Source of the DNA: an uncultured bacterium
GTDB taxonomy: Bacteria; JAAXHH01
Direction of reading: 5' to 3'
NCBI GenBank assembly: GCA_913051705.1
Contig: CAJXCW010000009.1
Location: 1 to 45,243 of the forward strand
DNA: 45,243 nt
Shown in pieces: positions 16,408 to 25,839 of the stretch. Position 1 is the first letter of the stretch. The number at the start of each line of letters is the position of its first letter. A program made the translations under genes and the position numbers. The notes beneath the pieces were generated by a model. It worked only from the letters and a program-made list of their open reading frames with translations. It was not told the origin of the DNA and searched no databases.

Positions 16408-16565
16408 GAATCTCTCCTTTCGTACAGAAGGGAACAGTACATTGACAGTATTATGTCGCACCAGCGTAATTCAAAAACTTATTCTCTGACATCATTTTTT
16501 GAATATAGAATCATTTTATATATAACATAGCGACGCATAGAGGCAAGGAAAAAGTATAATTTTTA

Positions 16566-17336
16566 TTATTCAGGCATCAGTTCCAGTCGCATTTGCGCTA
16601 ATTTAGCCTCCTCTGTATTTGGATACGTCTCGATGACTCGATTCAAAAAAATGCGAGCGGCCCTATTATCTTTTTGGGCGATTTTTGTAAAAGCAATTTT
16701 CAACAAGGTGGTCGGCACCTTATTCCCTCTGGGATATTTATCCAACAGGCCTTCATACGAATCCAGCGCCTGAGTATACTGACTCTGTGTATAATAGCAG
16801 TCCCCGATGTAATATTGAGCATCGTCGGCAAGTTCTGAGTTCGGGAAGTAATCAAGATACTGCCTGAATTGCCGAATGGCAAGCTCATAATTTCCTCTCT
16901 GGTAATCGGTCAACGCCAGATTGTATAGATCTTCAGGATCGACCGCGCGTATATTTAAGGAATCGGCCCTTGGCGCGGTCCCCAATTGTGCTTTTACGCC
17001 TTCCATCTTCTGGCTCAGGCGGGAAAACAGCCGTTCGCTTTCAGCAATCTTCGCCTCAAGGATCTGAATATGGTCGTCGAGCCCCGAAATCCGGTGATTT
17101 AAATCCGCCCGCATGTTCCAGAGCAGGTCCATTTGCTCATGAGCGAGCGCCTCAAGCCGACTGATGTGGGCATGTAATGAATCGACATCCGCCCGGATCG
17201 CAATCCGATCCTGCAACACCTGTAATTGCGCCCGCAAGTGAATCGTATCATCTTTCAGGCCGGTCAAACCGGCTTGGGAGCCACAACCTCCCAGGATAAC
17301 CAGCATGCAGAGAAGCATGCGTCGTAATGCCATCAT
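16566..17336 (-). CDS. cpoB: Tol-Pal accessory protein CpoB/YbgF
   Basis: About 256-residue envelope protein. Signal peptide with lipobox-like LGGC, a long coiled coil (residues about 25-125, HLRAQLQVLQDRI and following), then TPR repeats (DLYNLALTDYQRGNYELAI, AQYYIGDCYYTQSQYTQAL, LKIAFTKIAQKDNRAA), which is the CpoB/YbgF design. CpoB coordinates Tol-Pal with wall synthesis in E. coli. The LGGC suggests a lipid anchor, unlike the soluble E. coli protein. The start is ATG 17336 or 17333, just past the tolB stop, with GGGGAT in front. It lies in the expected place behind tolB. Confidence 0.88.
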   Translation of the reverse strand: MMALRRMLLCMLVILGGCGSQAGLTGLKDDTIHLRAQLQVLQDRIAIRADVDSLHAHISRLEALAHEQMDLLWNMRADLNHRISGLDDHIQILEAKIAESERLFSRLSQKMEGVKAQLGTAPRADSLNIRAVDPEDLYNLALTDYQRGNYELAIRQFRQYLDYFPNSELADDAQYYIGDCYYTQSQYTQALDSYEGLLDKYPRGNKVPTTLLKIAFTKIAQKDNRAARIFLNRVIETYPNTEEAKLAQMRLELMPE

Positions 17337-17358
17337 TGTATCCCCATCGGTTCTCAGT

Positions 17359-18744
17359 TCAGGGACGAGGTCCCCATGAGGGTTGCCTGTTATTACTGTC
17401 GCCAATGACACGATAGATTTCCGTTCCATCCCAACTCATCACATAGAGGTTATAGCGGCCGATTTCATCTCGGTCAGAACTGAAGAGGAGATGCAAACCA
17501 TCTGGAGACCAGCTTGGATTGACGTTATCCCCTTCAATCCCGTTATTGCCAGTGATCTTCATCAAATTCCCCCCATTCACATCGCAAGTATAAATGTTGA
17601 ATATGCGTTCCAGTCTGCCCGTTTCCTGACGTAATGTATCCCCGGAAACAAAGGCGATCCGGTCACCCCGGGGTGACCAGGCGGGAGATCCGTTATATTT
17701 GCCTTCAAAGGTAATCCGATGGTCATCAGATCCGTCTACATTGACGACATACACATGTTTATCCCTCAGCCGATCTGACATATAAGCTACTTGATCCCCC
17801 CTTGGGGACCATGAGGGGGAGATGTTTATCCCATAGCTGGTGATCAATGGTTTCAGGTCAGCACCATCCAGCCCGCTGAGAAACAGCTTTGATAACCCGT
17901 CTATCACCAGACCGATGACCAGGTGGTGCCCACCTGGCGACCATCTGGGAGCCAGGGTCGTTTTACCGCCGAACGGCACTTTATGGGTCTCTCCGGTCTG
18001 TAGATCGATTATGTACAATTCATGGGGACCGTCCCGGTACGATGTATAGGCGATTTTTGTTCCATCGGGCGACCAGTTCGGTGAATATTTACGTGCCCTA
18101 TCGTTAGTCAACTGACGTATATTGTACCCGTCATAGTCGGCGACAAACAATTCCGGAGCGCCGGTACGCTGTGAAGTGAAAACCATCCGCGTTTGTGCCA
18201 CGCCCCGTTCTCCGGTCATCTGCAGAACAATATCATCAGCAACGCGGTGTATCACGCGACGCAGGGTCAAATCAAAGGCGGCGTATCCCTTTTCGGTGAT
18301 CTTTCGCTGGGTGACCACATCCGTCAGTTCCAGGTTCATTTCTATCTGAGATTCCCGGACTTCAAACGTCCCTGAGACCATGATCTGTACGGATAGTTTA
18401 CGAAGCAGGCTGAGATCCGCTTCACCGGACTCATCCAGAAAAGCGGCGACGGATTCACCTGCTTCGTCGGTCAGTTTAACCGACAAATCCCGCACGGCAA
18501 ACACACCGGACACTTTCATGTCACGAACCAGGACCTGATTAATGGTATCCCGGATAGCGGCATGCAGCCGGGTTCCTGTTTTTTCAACAAAAGGTTTAAA
18601 GGCAATCGAAATTTTGGGGGTGATCCTGGCCTGAATGCGTAAACGAACTTCATCCTGAGCTTGCGATGCCCCAACAAGTCCGAAAGACAGGATCAGCAGG
18701 AATACGGTCAGACATTTATAGAGGTTATATACAAATTTTTTCAT
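17359..18744 (-). CDS. tolB: Tol-Pal translocation protein TolB
   Basis: 461-residue periplasmic TolB. Signal peptide (cleavage near ASQAQDE), an N-terminal alpha/beta domain (about 35-190) and a six-bladed beta-propeller with repeated PNWSPDGTKIAYTS-type blades, each with the WSPxG signature. TolB links the inner-membrane TolQRA motor to Pal. It starts 5 nt after the tolA/tonB-like stop and is followed by cpoB. Length and order match classical tol-pal operons. Confidence 0.95.
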   Translation of the reverse strand: MKKFVYNLYKCLTVFLLILSFGLVGASQAQDEVRLRIQARITPKISIAFKPFVEKTGTRLHAAIRDTINQVLVRDMKVSGVFAVRDLSVKLTDEAGESVAAFLDESGEADLSLLRKLSVQIMVSGTFEVRESQIEMNLELTDVVTQRKITEKGYAAFDLTLRRVIHRVADDIVLQMTGERGVAQTRMVFTSQRTGAPELFVADYDGYNIRQLTNDRARKYSPNWSPDGTKIAYTSYRDGPHELYIIDLQTGETHKVPFGGKTTLAPRWSPGGHHLVIGLVIDGLSKLFLSGLDGADLKPLITSYGINISPSWSPRGDQVAYMSDRLRDKHVYVVNVDGSDDHRITFEGKYNGSPAWSPRGDRIAFVSGDTLRQETGRLERIFNIYTCDVNGGNLMKITGNNGIEGDNVNPSWSPDGLHLLFSSDRDEIGRYNLYVMSWDGTEIYRVIGDSNNRQPSWGPRP

Positions 18745-18749
18745 TGGTA

Positions 18750-19373
18750 CTACGGGTTATATTCGAAAGCGAAATGCACCCCTAAATAATCCTCCTCATA
18801 AGTGTCCGGCAAGGGCGGTAGCGGGTTGGACGAATCCAAGGCCCGTTGCGCCGTCAGATCGAAAACAGGATGCCTGGACTCCCGTTCTAAAATAATATGG
18901 TGTATGCGGCCTTTACGATCAATCTTAAAGTAGACAATAGCTTCCAGTTGTTTAACACCCGGCATACGTGGTACGACAAAATGCTGCTGTATTTTTCGCT
19001 GTATAACGCCCAGATAATAGGGAAACTCGAATTCTTTTACATCAAGACGCACCCTCGACATATCCGTCTCAAAGGATGGGGGCGTGACCGGCCCCTTATT
19101 CGGTTCTTCCGATACCAGACGGGGCGTCCGTTTCAGCGCCATGGAAGCCTCTTGCTGCGGTGCAGCGGCTTCCTTACGGGATACCACTTTATACGGACCA
19201 TCTACAAGGCGTGCTTGCTGTTTTTCCGGCGGCGCCGGCAGCGTGACCAGATTTACATAGTAGGTCTGCCGCCCCGTTGAAGATACCGGACGTGTCCACA
19301 GCATATTTAAAAATATAAAACCGCCCAGTACGATAATATGTAATAGGCCGGATGTCCAGATCATGTGCGTCAT
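18750..19373 (-). CDS. TolA/TonB-like energy transducer
   Basis: 207-residue protein with an N-terminal membrane anchor (LLHIIVLGGFIFLNMLW), a short proline/charged linker (about 40-105) and a C-terminal TonB-type domain (about 110-207) with AIVYFKIDRKGRIHHI and the FDLTAQRAL helix. In this position it should play the TolA part, reaching across the periplasm to TolB/Pal. The linker is far shorter than in E. coli TolA and the C-terminal domain is TonB-type. Its start overlaps the tolR stop by ATGA. Confidence 0.85.
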   Translation of the reverse strand: MTHMIWTSGLLHIIVLGGFIFLNMLWTRPVSSTGRQTYYVNLVTLPAPPEKQQARLVDGPYKVVSRKEAAAPQQEASMALKRTPRLVSEEPNKGPVTPPSFETDMSRVRLDVKEFEFPYYLGVIQRKIQQHFVVPRMPGVKQLEAIVYFKIDRKGRIHHIILERESRHPVFDLTAQRALDSSNPLPPLPDTYEEDYLGVHFAFEYNP

Positions 19374-19792
19374 TTTTGAGCCGGTTGAAGGCCGGTAGCC
19401 AACCCTATCCTGGTTACACCGTGTCCCTTAAGCTTATCAATAACCGTAATTACAGCCTTGTAAGACACCTGCTCATCTCCCCGAATGAATACCGGACGTT
19501 CATCCTCTTTTGTATAAACTGCCTGAAAAACTGCATCAAACTGACTGGGAGACAGATGCCGCTCTTCCAGGTATACCGAACCATCCTGCGTAATCGTAAT
19601 GACCAGTCCCTCATCCAAATCAGGCGCGGTGGCTCTGGCTTTGGGCAGTTCCACCTGAACGCCGCTCTGGATCATCGGTGTCGTAATCATAAATATAATA
19701 AGCAAAACCGTCATGACATCGACGAGCGAGGTGACATTGATCTCCGATAAAGCCCTATGTGAACCTGCGCCGTTAAAGTCGAATGATTTCAT
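19370..19792 (-). CDS. tolR: Biopolymer transport protein TolR/ExbD
   Basis: 140 residues with one N-terminal membrane helix containing the proton-path Asp (D25 in NVTSLVDVMTVLLIIFMI), then a periplasmic domain with PVFIRGDEQVSYKAV and VTRIGLAT. It forms the proton-driven motor with TolQ. It overlaps TolQ upstream and the TolA-like gene downstream by 4 nt each, showing tight translational coupling. Confidence 0.93.
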   Translation of the reverse strand: MKSFDFNGAGSHRALSEINVTSLVDVMTVLLIIFMITTPMIQSGVQVELPKARATAPDLDEGLVITITQDGSVYLEERHLSPSQFDAVFQAVYTKEDERPVFIRGDEQVSYKAVITVIDKLKGHGVTRIGLATGLQPAQK

Positions 19793-20478
19793 GAGGAACG
19801 GCCTCGTAACTGCAATATATTTAATACCGTTGTAGACAGGTCTTCCAGATCCAACCCCAGATGACGGGATCGTTGAACAAAATAATTATAGGCGACTACG
19901 GCAGGGATGGCCACCGCCAGGCCTGCAATCGTCGTAATCAGGGCTTCTGCAATACCGGGCGCCACCACGACGATGCTGGTTGATCCCCTCGTGCTGATGT
20001 CCAGAAAGGCCGTCATAACACCCCAGACCGTACCGAACAGTCCGAGAAATGGACACACACTGCCGGCTGTTGCCAGCAGTGGCAGGCGCTGTTCGAATTT
20101 AGCCAACTCCACATGGGATGCTCGATCCAATTCCCGATATACTGATTCGACCAAATCCTGATGCGTCACGTGTGATCCGGTTGAAACGCTCTGATCGGAA
20201 AAGGCGTCCCTGTGTTTTTCGTAAACCGCCCGGAATACATTTGCCACCGGGCTATCCGGCCATTGAGAAGCTGACTCATGGACTTTTTCAAAATCGTTCT
20301 GTGTGCGGAATAAATTTAAAAAACGGCGGGATTGATCCTGTGCTCGTCGAAAATAACGCCACCGCTCTGCGATCGTTGCCCAGGAGGCGGTAGAAAAAAC
20401 AAGTAAAATAAAAATAACAATTTTAGCGACGATACCCAAATTCAATATTAGATTCAGGACATTTGTTTCGGTTGGCAA
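19789..20478 (-). CDS. tolQ: Motor protein TolQ/ExbB (MotA/TolQ/ExbB family)
   Basis: 229 residues with an N-terminal helix (IVAKIVIFILLVFSTASW) and the family's pair of C-terminal helices (LLATAGSVCPFLGLFGTVWGVM and EALITTIAGLAVAIPAVVAYNYF), whose GLFGTVWG motif is diagnostic. It is the first gene of the tol operon. The start is a TTG at 20478 with AGGATAGGG about 9 nt upstream; there is no in-frame ATG nearby. The weak start codon may set TolQ levels. Confidence 0.93.
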   Translation of the reverse strand: MPTETNVLNLILNLGIVAKIVIFILLVFSTASWATIAERWRYFRRAQDQSRRFLNLFRTQNDFEKVHESASQWPDSPVANVFRAVYEKHRDAFSDQSVSTGSHVTHQDLVESVYRELDRASHVELAKFEQRLPLLATAGSVCPFLGLFGTVWGVMTAFLDISTRGSTSIVVVAPGIAEALITTIAGLAVAIPAVVAYNYFVQRSRHLGLDLEDLSTTVLNILQLRGRSS

Positions 20479-20546
20479 AAAGAGACCCTATCCTTTCTGT
20501 CCGACCAACCGGACCGCTCCATTAATGTTTGCTTTTTCAAGACGAC

Positions 20547-20575
20547 AATGTAGAGGCGGTCCTGGTCTTTGTCAA
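20547..20575 (-). promoter_or_regulatory. Strong sigma-70-type promoter of the tol operon
   Basis: Minus strand: TTGACA (complement of 20570-20575, a perfect -35), 17-nt spacer, TACATT (complement of 20547-20552). It lies about 70 nt upstream of tolQ. The best -35 box in this part of the window. Confidence 0.7.
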
Positions 20576-20663
20576 GTATTATCAATACATTAGTTAGAAA
20601 ATTGAAAGCCCTGTTATGCTTCATTAAAACAAATATTGCCCACTTGCCCACCAGCTGCTTTAC

Positions 20664-21842
20664 TCACATCACCTGTATCACCAGGCACTTTAAATAGTGC
20701 GTTTCCGGCGCGGCCAGTAAGACCGGATGATCCGGCGCCTGGGTGCGAAAATCGGCCACCCGAACCGTACGATCTGCATCACAGGCAGCATCCAGTACAA
20801 CGTCACGAAATAAATCGTCCGTCATATGATAGGAGCAGGAACAGGTCACCAGATATCCGCCCGGTGAGAGCAACCGAATGGCTCTCAGGTTGATATCTTT
20901 ATAGCCGCGCACCGCCCCGGGCAGGCTCGATTTGCCTCTGGTAAATGCCGGGGGATCAAGGATAATCAGATCGAATTGATCCTGGTTTTTATTATATACG
21001 CGGAGGCAATCAAATATGTTCCCTTCGATGAATTGGCAACAGGCATCCATCGCATTGTGCGCTGCGTTCTTCCGGGCAAGCATCAGCGCGTCAGCCGAGG
21101 TGTCGACACCTATCACCTCCCTGGCGCCGCCTTTTGCTGCGGCCAGCGTAAATCCCCCTGTATGACAGCAACCATCCAACACCCTTGCTCCATCGGCCAG
21201 TGCGGCGACGACCTGGCGGTTTTCCCGCTGATCCAGAAAAAATCCGGTTTTTTGACCATTCATTACATCCACCAGATACGAACGATCATATTCCTGAATG
21301 TCGATTAACTCGGGACAGTCGCCACGCAGAACGGATTTAACGGATGATAACCCTTCATGACGGCGGATGGGGGTGTCACTGCGTTCAATGATACCCTTCG
21401 GGTGGAAATGATCTTCCAGAATATCAATAACAGCTTCTTTCCAACGATCCATGCCGAGGGTAAGAAACTGTACAACCAGATAGTCGCCATAGCGATCTAC
21501 GATCAGGCCGGGCAGCAGGTCCGATTCAGAATATACAGCCCGACAGGCGTTCGTATGATGCACCCATTGATCTCGATACGAACAGGCGTTCAATAGACGA
21601 TCTCGAAAAAACGAGGCATCTATGGTCTGGCGTTCTGTAGTCAGAAGGCGCGCAACGATTCGGGACTGCGTGTTGGCATATCCCCGACCCAGAAAACGAC
21701 CTCGATGATCCTGGAAATCTACGATATCACCATCCGTGAAATCTCCTTCGATCCGGTCGATTTCTGTCTTATAGATCCAGGGATGACCGTTTAATAATCG
21801 CTTTTCTTTCCGGGGTTTAAAAATGAGTGCAGGCGTTTTCAT
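20664..21842 (-). CDS. RlmI-like 23S rRNA (cytosine-C5) methyltransferase
   Basis: 392-residue class I SAM methyltransferase of the RlmI/YccW type. A PUA domain (1-80, starting LIFKPRKEKRLLNGHPWIYKTEI) precedes the RlmI central region (QKTGFFLDQRENR near 197-209), the SAM site VLDGCCHTGGFTLAAAKGGA, ILDPPAF at 294-300 and the catalytic-Cys segment TCSCSYHM at 333-340. E. coli RlmI makes m5C1962; the same site is likely but not proven here. The start overlaps the stop of the MDR gene by 4 nt, so they are coexpressed. Confidence 0.9.
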   Translation of the reverse strand: MKTPALIFKPRKEKRLLNGHPWIYKTEIDRIEGDFTDGDIVDFQDHRGRFLGRGYANTQSRIVARLLTTERQTIDASFFRDRLLNACSYRDQWVHHTNACRAVYSESDLLPGLIVDRYGDYLVVQFLTLGMDRWKEAVIDILEDHFHPKGIIERSDTPIRRHEGLSSVKSVLRGDCPELIDIQEYDRSYLVDVMNGQKTGFFLDQRENRQVVAALADGARVLDGCCHTGGFTLAAAKGGAREVIGVDTSADALMLARKNAAHNAMDACCQFIEGNIFDCLRVYNKNQDQFDLIILDPPAFTRGKSSLPGAVRGYKDINLRAIRLLSPGGYLVTCSCSYHMTDDLFRDVVLDAACDADRTVRVADFRTQAPDHPVLLAAPETHYLKCLVIQVM

Positions 21843-22813
21843 TTATGTGGGGTCCTGGGGTCGGAATCCTGAGTCAGTGCTACTTTGACAGTTCTATTGG
21901 GATCTTTATGGATCAGATCAAAGGCTTCCCTGGCGCGATGGAGTGGAAAGACATGGGTTAATAGTGGGCGGAGGCGCACGGCGCCGATCTCTACAAGTTT
22001 CAATCCGCGTTCTACCAGTAATCGGGTGTCCTTGGTTTGTTCTCGTCCCATGGTCAATCGGAGGGACCGGTCAGCCCAATCATGCATATCGATGGTCAGT
22101 GGCCCTCGCATGGTCCCTAGCATGACCAACATACCATGCGGCCGGAGGCAGGCTTCGCACTGTCTGAAAGAAACCTCTTCACTCGTGCATTCTATGCTGA
22201 CCTCCACACCCTGCCCTCCAGTTTCATCCAGGATACGCCGATTTACATCTTCCGTGGAGGCGTTTATCCCTGTATCAGCAGCCAGGTCGATGGCACGGCG
22301 CAATCGTAGCGCATGCAAGTCCGATATGATAATATTTGACGCCCCGGATAGGCGGGCTACCTGGGCACAAAGCAGACCGGTTGACCCGGCGCCGCTGATA
22401 AAAACGGTTTTATCCTCTACCTGGGCTTGATCTATGCCGTAAATTACAGACGAGAGACGGAGGGCAATAGCGCCTTCTTCATAACTGATGCCATCAGGCA
22501 GAGCCACGACCTGATGTGCCGGCAGACTAAGATATTCTGCGAACCCCGCATCCGTACGACAAACAAGAACCCGATCTCCAGGCGTTACGGAGGTCACCTT
22601 TGATCCCCTGTATTCTACGATACCTGTAAGGCCCTGCCCGAGGCGTCCGGACAGGCCATTCTGTTGGGATTGAACGCCGGTATAGAGGTCCATGTCCCGT
22701 CGAGTCAGCACACATGCCCGGATTTGAACCAGCACTTCATCCTCTCCACAATCGGGAACGACTTCGTCATATACGTCCGGTTCACCGGCGGCATTCAGAA
22801 TCAGCGCTTGCAT
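21839..22813 (-). CDS. Medium-chain dehydrogenase/reductase lacking zinc ligands
   Basis: 324-residue MDR-fold oxidoreductase. The nucleotide-binding segment is VFISGAGSTGLLCAQVARLSGA. The zinc-ADH marks are absent: the CGSD region reads CVLTRRDMD, the GHE region reads GQGLTGIVE, and there is no four-Cys lobe, so it is probably a zinc-free reductase of the quinone-oxidoreductase type. The start at 22813 (MQALIL) has AAGG seven bases upstream; an ATG two codons earlier sits too close to that site. It is coupled to the rRNA methyltransferase gene downstream, with no evident functional link. Confidence 0.82.
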   Translation of the reverse strand: MQALILNAAGEPDVYDEVVPDCGEDEVLVQIRACVLTRRDMDLYTGVQSQQNGLSGRLGQGLTGIVEYRGSKVTSVTPGDRVLVCRTDAGFAEYLSLPAHQVVALPDGISYEEGAIALRLSSVIYGIDQAQVEDKTVFISGAGSTGLLCAQVARLSGASNIIISDLHALRLRRAIDLAADTGINASTEDVNRRILDETGGQGVEVSIECTSEEVSFRQCEACLRPHGMLVMLGTMRGPLTIDMHDWADRSLRLTMGREQTKDTRLLVERGLKLVEIGAVRLRPLLTHVFPLHRAREAFDLIHKDPNRTVKVALTQDSDPRTPHK

Positions 22814-23013
22814 ATACATTCCTTAAAAGAACGATTTGTTAATCAGAACCCTTTTGAAATGCCTGTCCAGTAGATTGCTATTTCAAAGTGGATACAATTA
22901 ATAGATCTCCATCAAATACGCAACCAAAAATCCTGCGTAGATGAAGCTGAATCGCATATGGTCTTGCGGTCAGTCGTAGTTCACGGGGCATTGGCGTCTT
23001 TATCACAACTCGG

Positions 23014-23042
23014 TTGACACCACGATATCCTTTATATACAAT
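23014..23042 (+). promoter_or_regulatory. Near-consensus promoter of the tungstate transporter operon
   Basis: TTGACA (23014-23019), 17-nt spacer, TACAAT (23037-23042), about 55 nt upstream of the permease start. One of the two best promoters in the window. The rest of the gap back to 22814 shows no gene and in particular no substrate-binding protein. Confidence 0.72.
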
Positions 23043-23097
23043 AAATTGTTTACACGACCAATTTGCTTTTTACCCATAATTTACCCATTTGATCAAC

Positions 23098-23790
23098 ATG
23101 AACTATCTGACCCGCGGGTTTCAGGAGGCCTTCCGTTTACTGGTAACCGGAGATGCTGGTGTCTATGATATTGTCGGTGTCTCCCTGTTGGTCGCCCTGG
23201 CGTCCACGCTGCTGGCCGCCAGCCTGGGGTTGCCCACAGGGTATGTGCTGGCCACCCGACGTTTTCCTGGACGACGCCTGGTCATCACGGTACTCAACAC
23301 GCTACTGGCTTTGCCTACGGTCGTCGTCGGATTATCCGTGTATGCGATGCTGTCACGGCGGGGGCCGTTTGGTTTTCTTGATCTGTTGTATACCCCCGGC
23401 GCCATGATTACCGGTGAAACGCTACTGGCCATTCCTATCGTGGCGGCTTTTACACTTTCGGCTTTCCGAAGTATCGATCCGCGGGTTACAGATACCGCGT
23501 TGACGCTGGGGGCGACGCCTTTCCAGACGCTCCGTTTGTTGATTTCCGAAGCCCGTTTCGGGATTCTGGCAGCTATCGTCGCCAGCTTCGGCCGCGTGAT
23601 CGCCGAAGTAGGTGCAGCCATGATGCTCGGGGGAAACATCAAAGGCAGCACGCGGACGATGACCACGGCGATTGCCCTCGAAACCAACAAAGGGGAATTC
23701 GGACTGGCCATCGCTCTGGGGTTGATTTTATTGTGTACAGCTTTCGGGGCGAACATCCTGTTTCACTGGCTTCAAGGATTCAGCGACTGA
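23098..23790 (+). CDS. tupB: Tungstate ABC transporter permease TupB-like
   Basis: About 230 residues with five to six membrane helices and the ABC permease EAA-like loop (TLGATPFQTLRLLISEARFGI). The segments ALPTVVVGLSVYAMLSRRGPFG and GRVIAEVGAAMMLGGNIKGSTRTMTTAIALETNKGEF are characteristic of TupB/WtpB-type tungstate permeases. The start is ATG 23098 or TTG 23089; no clear Shine-Dalgarno helps to choose. The stop overlaps the ATPase start by one base (TGATG). The usual partner, binding protein TupA, is not next to it. Confidence 0.85.
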   Translation: MNYLTRGFQEAFRLLVTGDAGVYDIVGVSLLVALASTLLAASLGLPTGYVLATRRFPGRRLVITVLNTLLALPTVVVGLSVYAMLSRRGPFGFLDLLYTPGAMITGETLLAIPIVAAFTLSAFRSIDPRVTDTALTLGATPFQTLRLLISEARFGILAAIVASFGRVIAEVGAAMMLGGNIKGSTRTMTTAIALETNKGEFGLAIALGLILLCTAFGANILFHWLQGFSD

Positions 23791-24806
23791 TGGCAGAGCC
23801 GATTCTACAGGTTGAAAACCTATCGCATCAGTATCAGGACGGATTTAGTTTACAGGTCGAGCATTTCGTCTTATATCCTGGACGGGCGTATGCGCTTACC
23901 GGTCCCAACGGTTCCGGTAAATCTACGCTGTTACATATTCTGGGCCTGTTGACGGCGCCTCATCAAGGACGTTTTACATTCGAAGGGAGGCCGCTTTCGA
24001 TGTCTGACGGCGCAAGCGTGCGGCATTATCGTCGTCAGGTTACGCTGGTCATGCAACCGGCCTATTTATTCCGAACCAGCGTATTTAACAATGTGGCATA
24101 TGGCTTGAGGGTACGCGGCCTGACTGACGACCTGACACAGATCCGCGTCTCTCACGCGCTATCGAAAGTCGGGCTGACAGGTTATGAAACCCGTCATGCG
24201 CACCGATTATCGGGCGGTGAAACGCAGCGCGTGGCTCTGGCCCGAGCTCTGGTTCTGGAGCCGAAGATCCTGCTGCTCGATGAACCCACAGCAAACATCG
24301 ACGTTGATTATGTCGCTCGAATCGAATCCTTTATTGCAGAAACCCGCATGGAACGTCAGATGACGATGGTGGTATCTACCCACCAGGTTGATCAGGCCTA
24401 CCGAATGGCAGACGAGGTGCTGAGCCTGAGAGATGGTCACATGCTAAAAGCAGGGCCGGCCAACCTGTTTCAAGGGGTGATAGAGGCTTCGCCGGAAGGT
24501 CCCAGGGTCCATATAGAAGGTGGCTTCCAGCTATATACGACAGCCTCTCAGCGCGGATTAGCCCATATCCGGATATCGCCGGATGACATTCTCGTCTCTA
24601 AAAATCTTCTGTCTTCAAGCGCTCGGAACTCATTGAAGGGTACGATCTCCAAGGCCTCTGTTGAAGAGGATCGAATTCGTCTGGACTTGGATGCCGGCAT
24701 CCAACTTACCATCCACATTACCCGGCAGTCTTTTGCCGGTTTGAATCTAACCGTAGGCGATGATATATACGCGACGTTTAAAGCTTCGGCCGTGCGGGTC
24801 GTTTAA
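23790..24806 (+). CDS. Tungstate/molybdate ABC transporter ATP-binding protein TupC-like
   Basis: 338-residue ABC ATPase: Walker A TGPNGSGKST, Q-loop LVMQPAYLF, signature LSGGETQRVALARAL, Walker B ILLLDEPTANID. A C-terminal MOP-like domain (about 275-338, LKGTISKASVEEDRIRL) is the kind that binds molybdate or tungstate and regulates transport. Together with the TupB-type permease it predicts tungstate uptake for W- or Mo-cofactor enzymes. The overlapping start gives tight coupling. Tungstate rather than molybdate is inferred from the permease. Confidence 0.87.
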   Translation: MAEPILQVENLSHQYQDGFSLQVEHFVLYPGRAYALTGPNGSGKSTLLHILGLLTAPHQGRFTFEGRPLSMSDGASVRHYRRQVTLVMQPAYLFRTSVFNNVAYGLRVRGLTDDLTQIRVSHALSKVGLTGYETRHAHRLSGGETQRVALARALVLEPKILLLDEPTANIDVDYVARIESFIAETRMERQMTMVVSTHQVDQAYRMADEVLSLRDGHMLKAGPANLFQGVIEASPEGPRVHIEGGFQLYTTASQRGLAHIRISPDDILVSKNLLSSSARNSLKGTISKASVEEDRIRLDLDAGIQLTIHITRQSFAGLNLTVGDDIYATFKASAVRVV

Positions 24807-24844
24807 TTCATTAATGACGTTCAACAACGAACAGGAACATGATC

Positions 24845-25732
24845 ATGAAATTAATGATGGGACAGGATGAACTGGAACTAGGGGGTAAATATCTATCTAC
24901 CCTCAGGGATGCCAACGACCTGATTGACGATATGGACGCCATACATCGTCGCATGGATGAAGACGGCTATCTGTTGATTCGTGGACTGCAGAATACGGAA
25001 AAGGTCAAAGCGGCGAGACAGGTCGTATTGGACAATCTCAAAGCCAATGACCAGCTCGATCTGGATCAACCGGCAGACATCGGTGTCGCGGCCCCGGGAA
25101 AGAAGGGCCGTTTTCTCGGCGGCGCCAAGCAGGTGACGCATACGCCCGAATTTCTCTCTGTGGTCGAATCGCCGGAGATCATGAAGTTCTTCGAAGGATT
25201 TCTGGACGGTCCGGTGTTGACATACGACTATAAATGGCTGAGAGCCGTAGGACCTGGAGACAACACCGGCGCCCATTATGACGTTGTGTACATGGGGCGC
25301 GGCACCAAAAGTTTGTATACGGTATGGACGCCGTTAGGGGAGGTGTCGTATGATATGGGGCCTCTGGTTATCCTTGTCGGCTCTCATCAATTCGATGCGG
25401 TAAAAGAGACGTACGGAAAAATGGACGTAGACAGGGATCATGTGACCGGACATTTTACCAACGAACCGATTGACATGGTGAATCAGTATGGTGGTCAGTG
25501 GCAGACCAGCGAGTTCCATCCGGGTGATGTGATTATCATGGGTATATATACGATGCATGGGTCCTTAAATAATTTAACGAATCGATATCGTATCAGCACC
25601 GACACCCGGTATCAACTGGAAACCGAGCCGGTCGACGAACGCTGGATCGGCCAAGATCCGATAGCCCACTATGCCTGGACGGAAGGGGCGACGGTGTCGA
25701 TGGAAGAGGCGCGCAAGCAATGGGGGGTTTAG
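24845..25732 (+). CDS. Phytanoyl-CoA dioxygenase (PhyH) family protein
   Basis: About 295 residues. Unlike the family member at 3705-4577, the Fe(II) triad is complete: HxD in GAHYDVVYMG (H144, D146) and the distal His in YTMHGSLNNLTNRYR (H238), with R249 for 2-oxoglutarate. The N-terminal MDEDGYLLIRGL is the usual PhyH opening. A non-haem iron hydroxylase of unknown substrate. The start at 24845 has AGGA eight bases before; an ATG at 24839 is too close to it. It follows the tungstate genes by 38 nt and may be read through from them. Confidence 0.88.
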   Translation: MKLMMGQDELELGGKYLSTLRDANDLIDDMDAIHRRMDEDGYLLIRGLQNTEKVKAARQVVLDNLKANDQLDLDQPADIGVAAPGKKGRFLGGAKQVTHTPEFLSVVESPEIMKFFEGFLDGPVLTYDYKWLRAVGPGDNTGAHYDVVYMGRGTKSLYTVWTPLGEVSYDMGPLVILVGSHQFDAVKETYGKMDVDRDHVTGHFTNEPIDMVNQYGGQWQTSEFHPGDVIIMGIYTMHGSLNNLTNRYRISTDTRYQLETEPVDERWIGQDPIAHYAWTEGATVSMEEARKQWGV

Positions 25733-25740
25733 GGAGTGTA

Positions 25741-25836
25741 GCGTAGTAAGTGCACAATGCAGAGTACAATCTTTTAAACACTCTGTGCCTTTTCTGTGCT
25801 CTCCGTGATTACGTCTATTAAGGATAGTAGATTGTA
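25741..25836. repeat. Word-like intergenic sequence of CTCTGTG/GCAGAGTAC type
   Basis: The gap is filled with related short words (AGTGCACAATGCAGAGTAC, CACTCTGTGCC, TTCTGTGCTCTCCGTG) resembling those at 40833-40884. The repeat structure is looser than in the other families. Confidence 0.45.
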
Positions 25837-25839
25837 CTT

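Noticed and set aside
20496-20516. GTCCG/CGGAC inverted repeat upstream of tolQ as an operator
   Set aside because: Only 5-6 bp and unsupported by a second copy; too weak to call.
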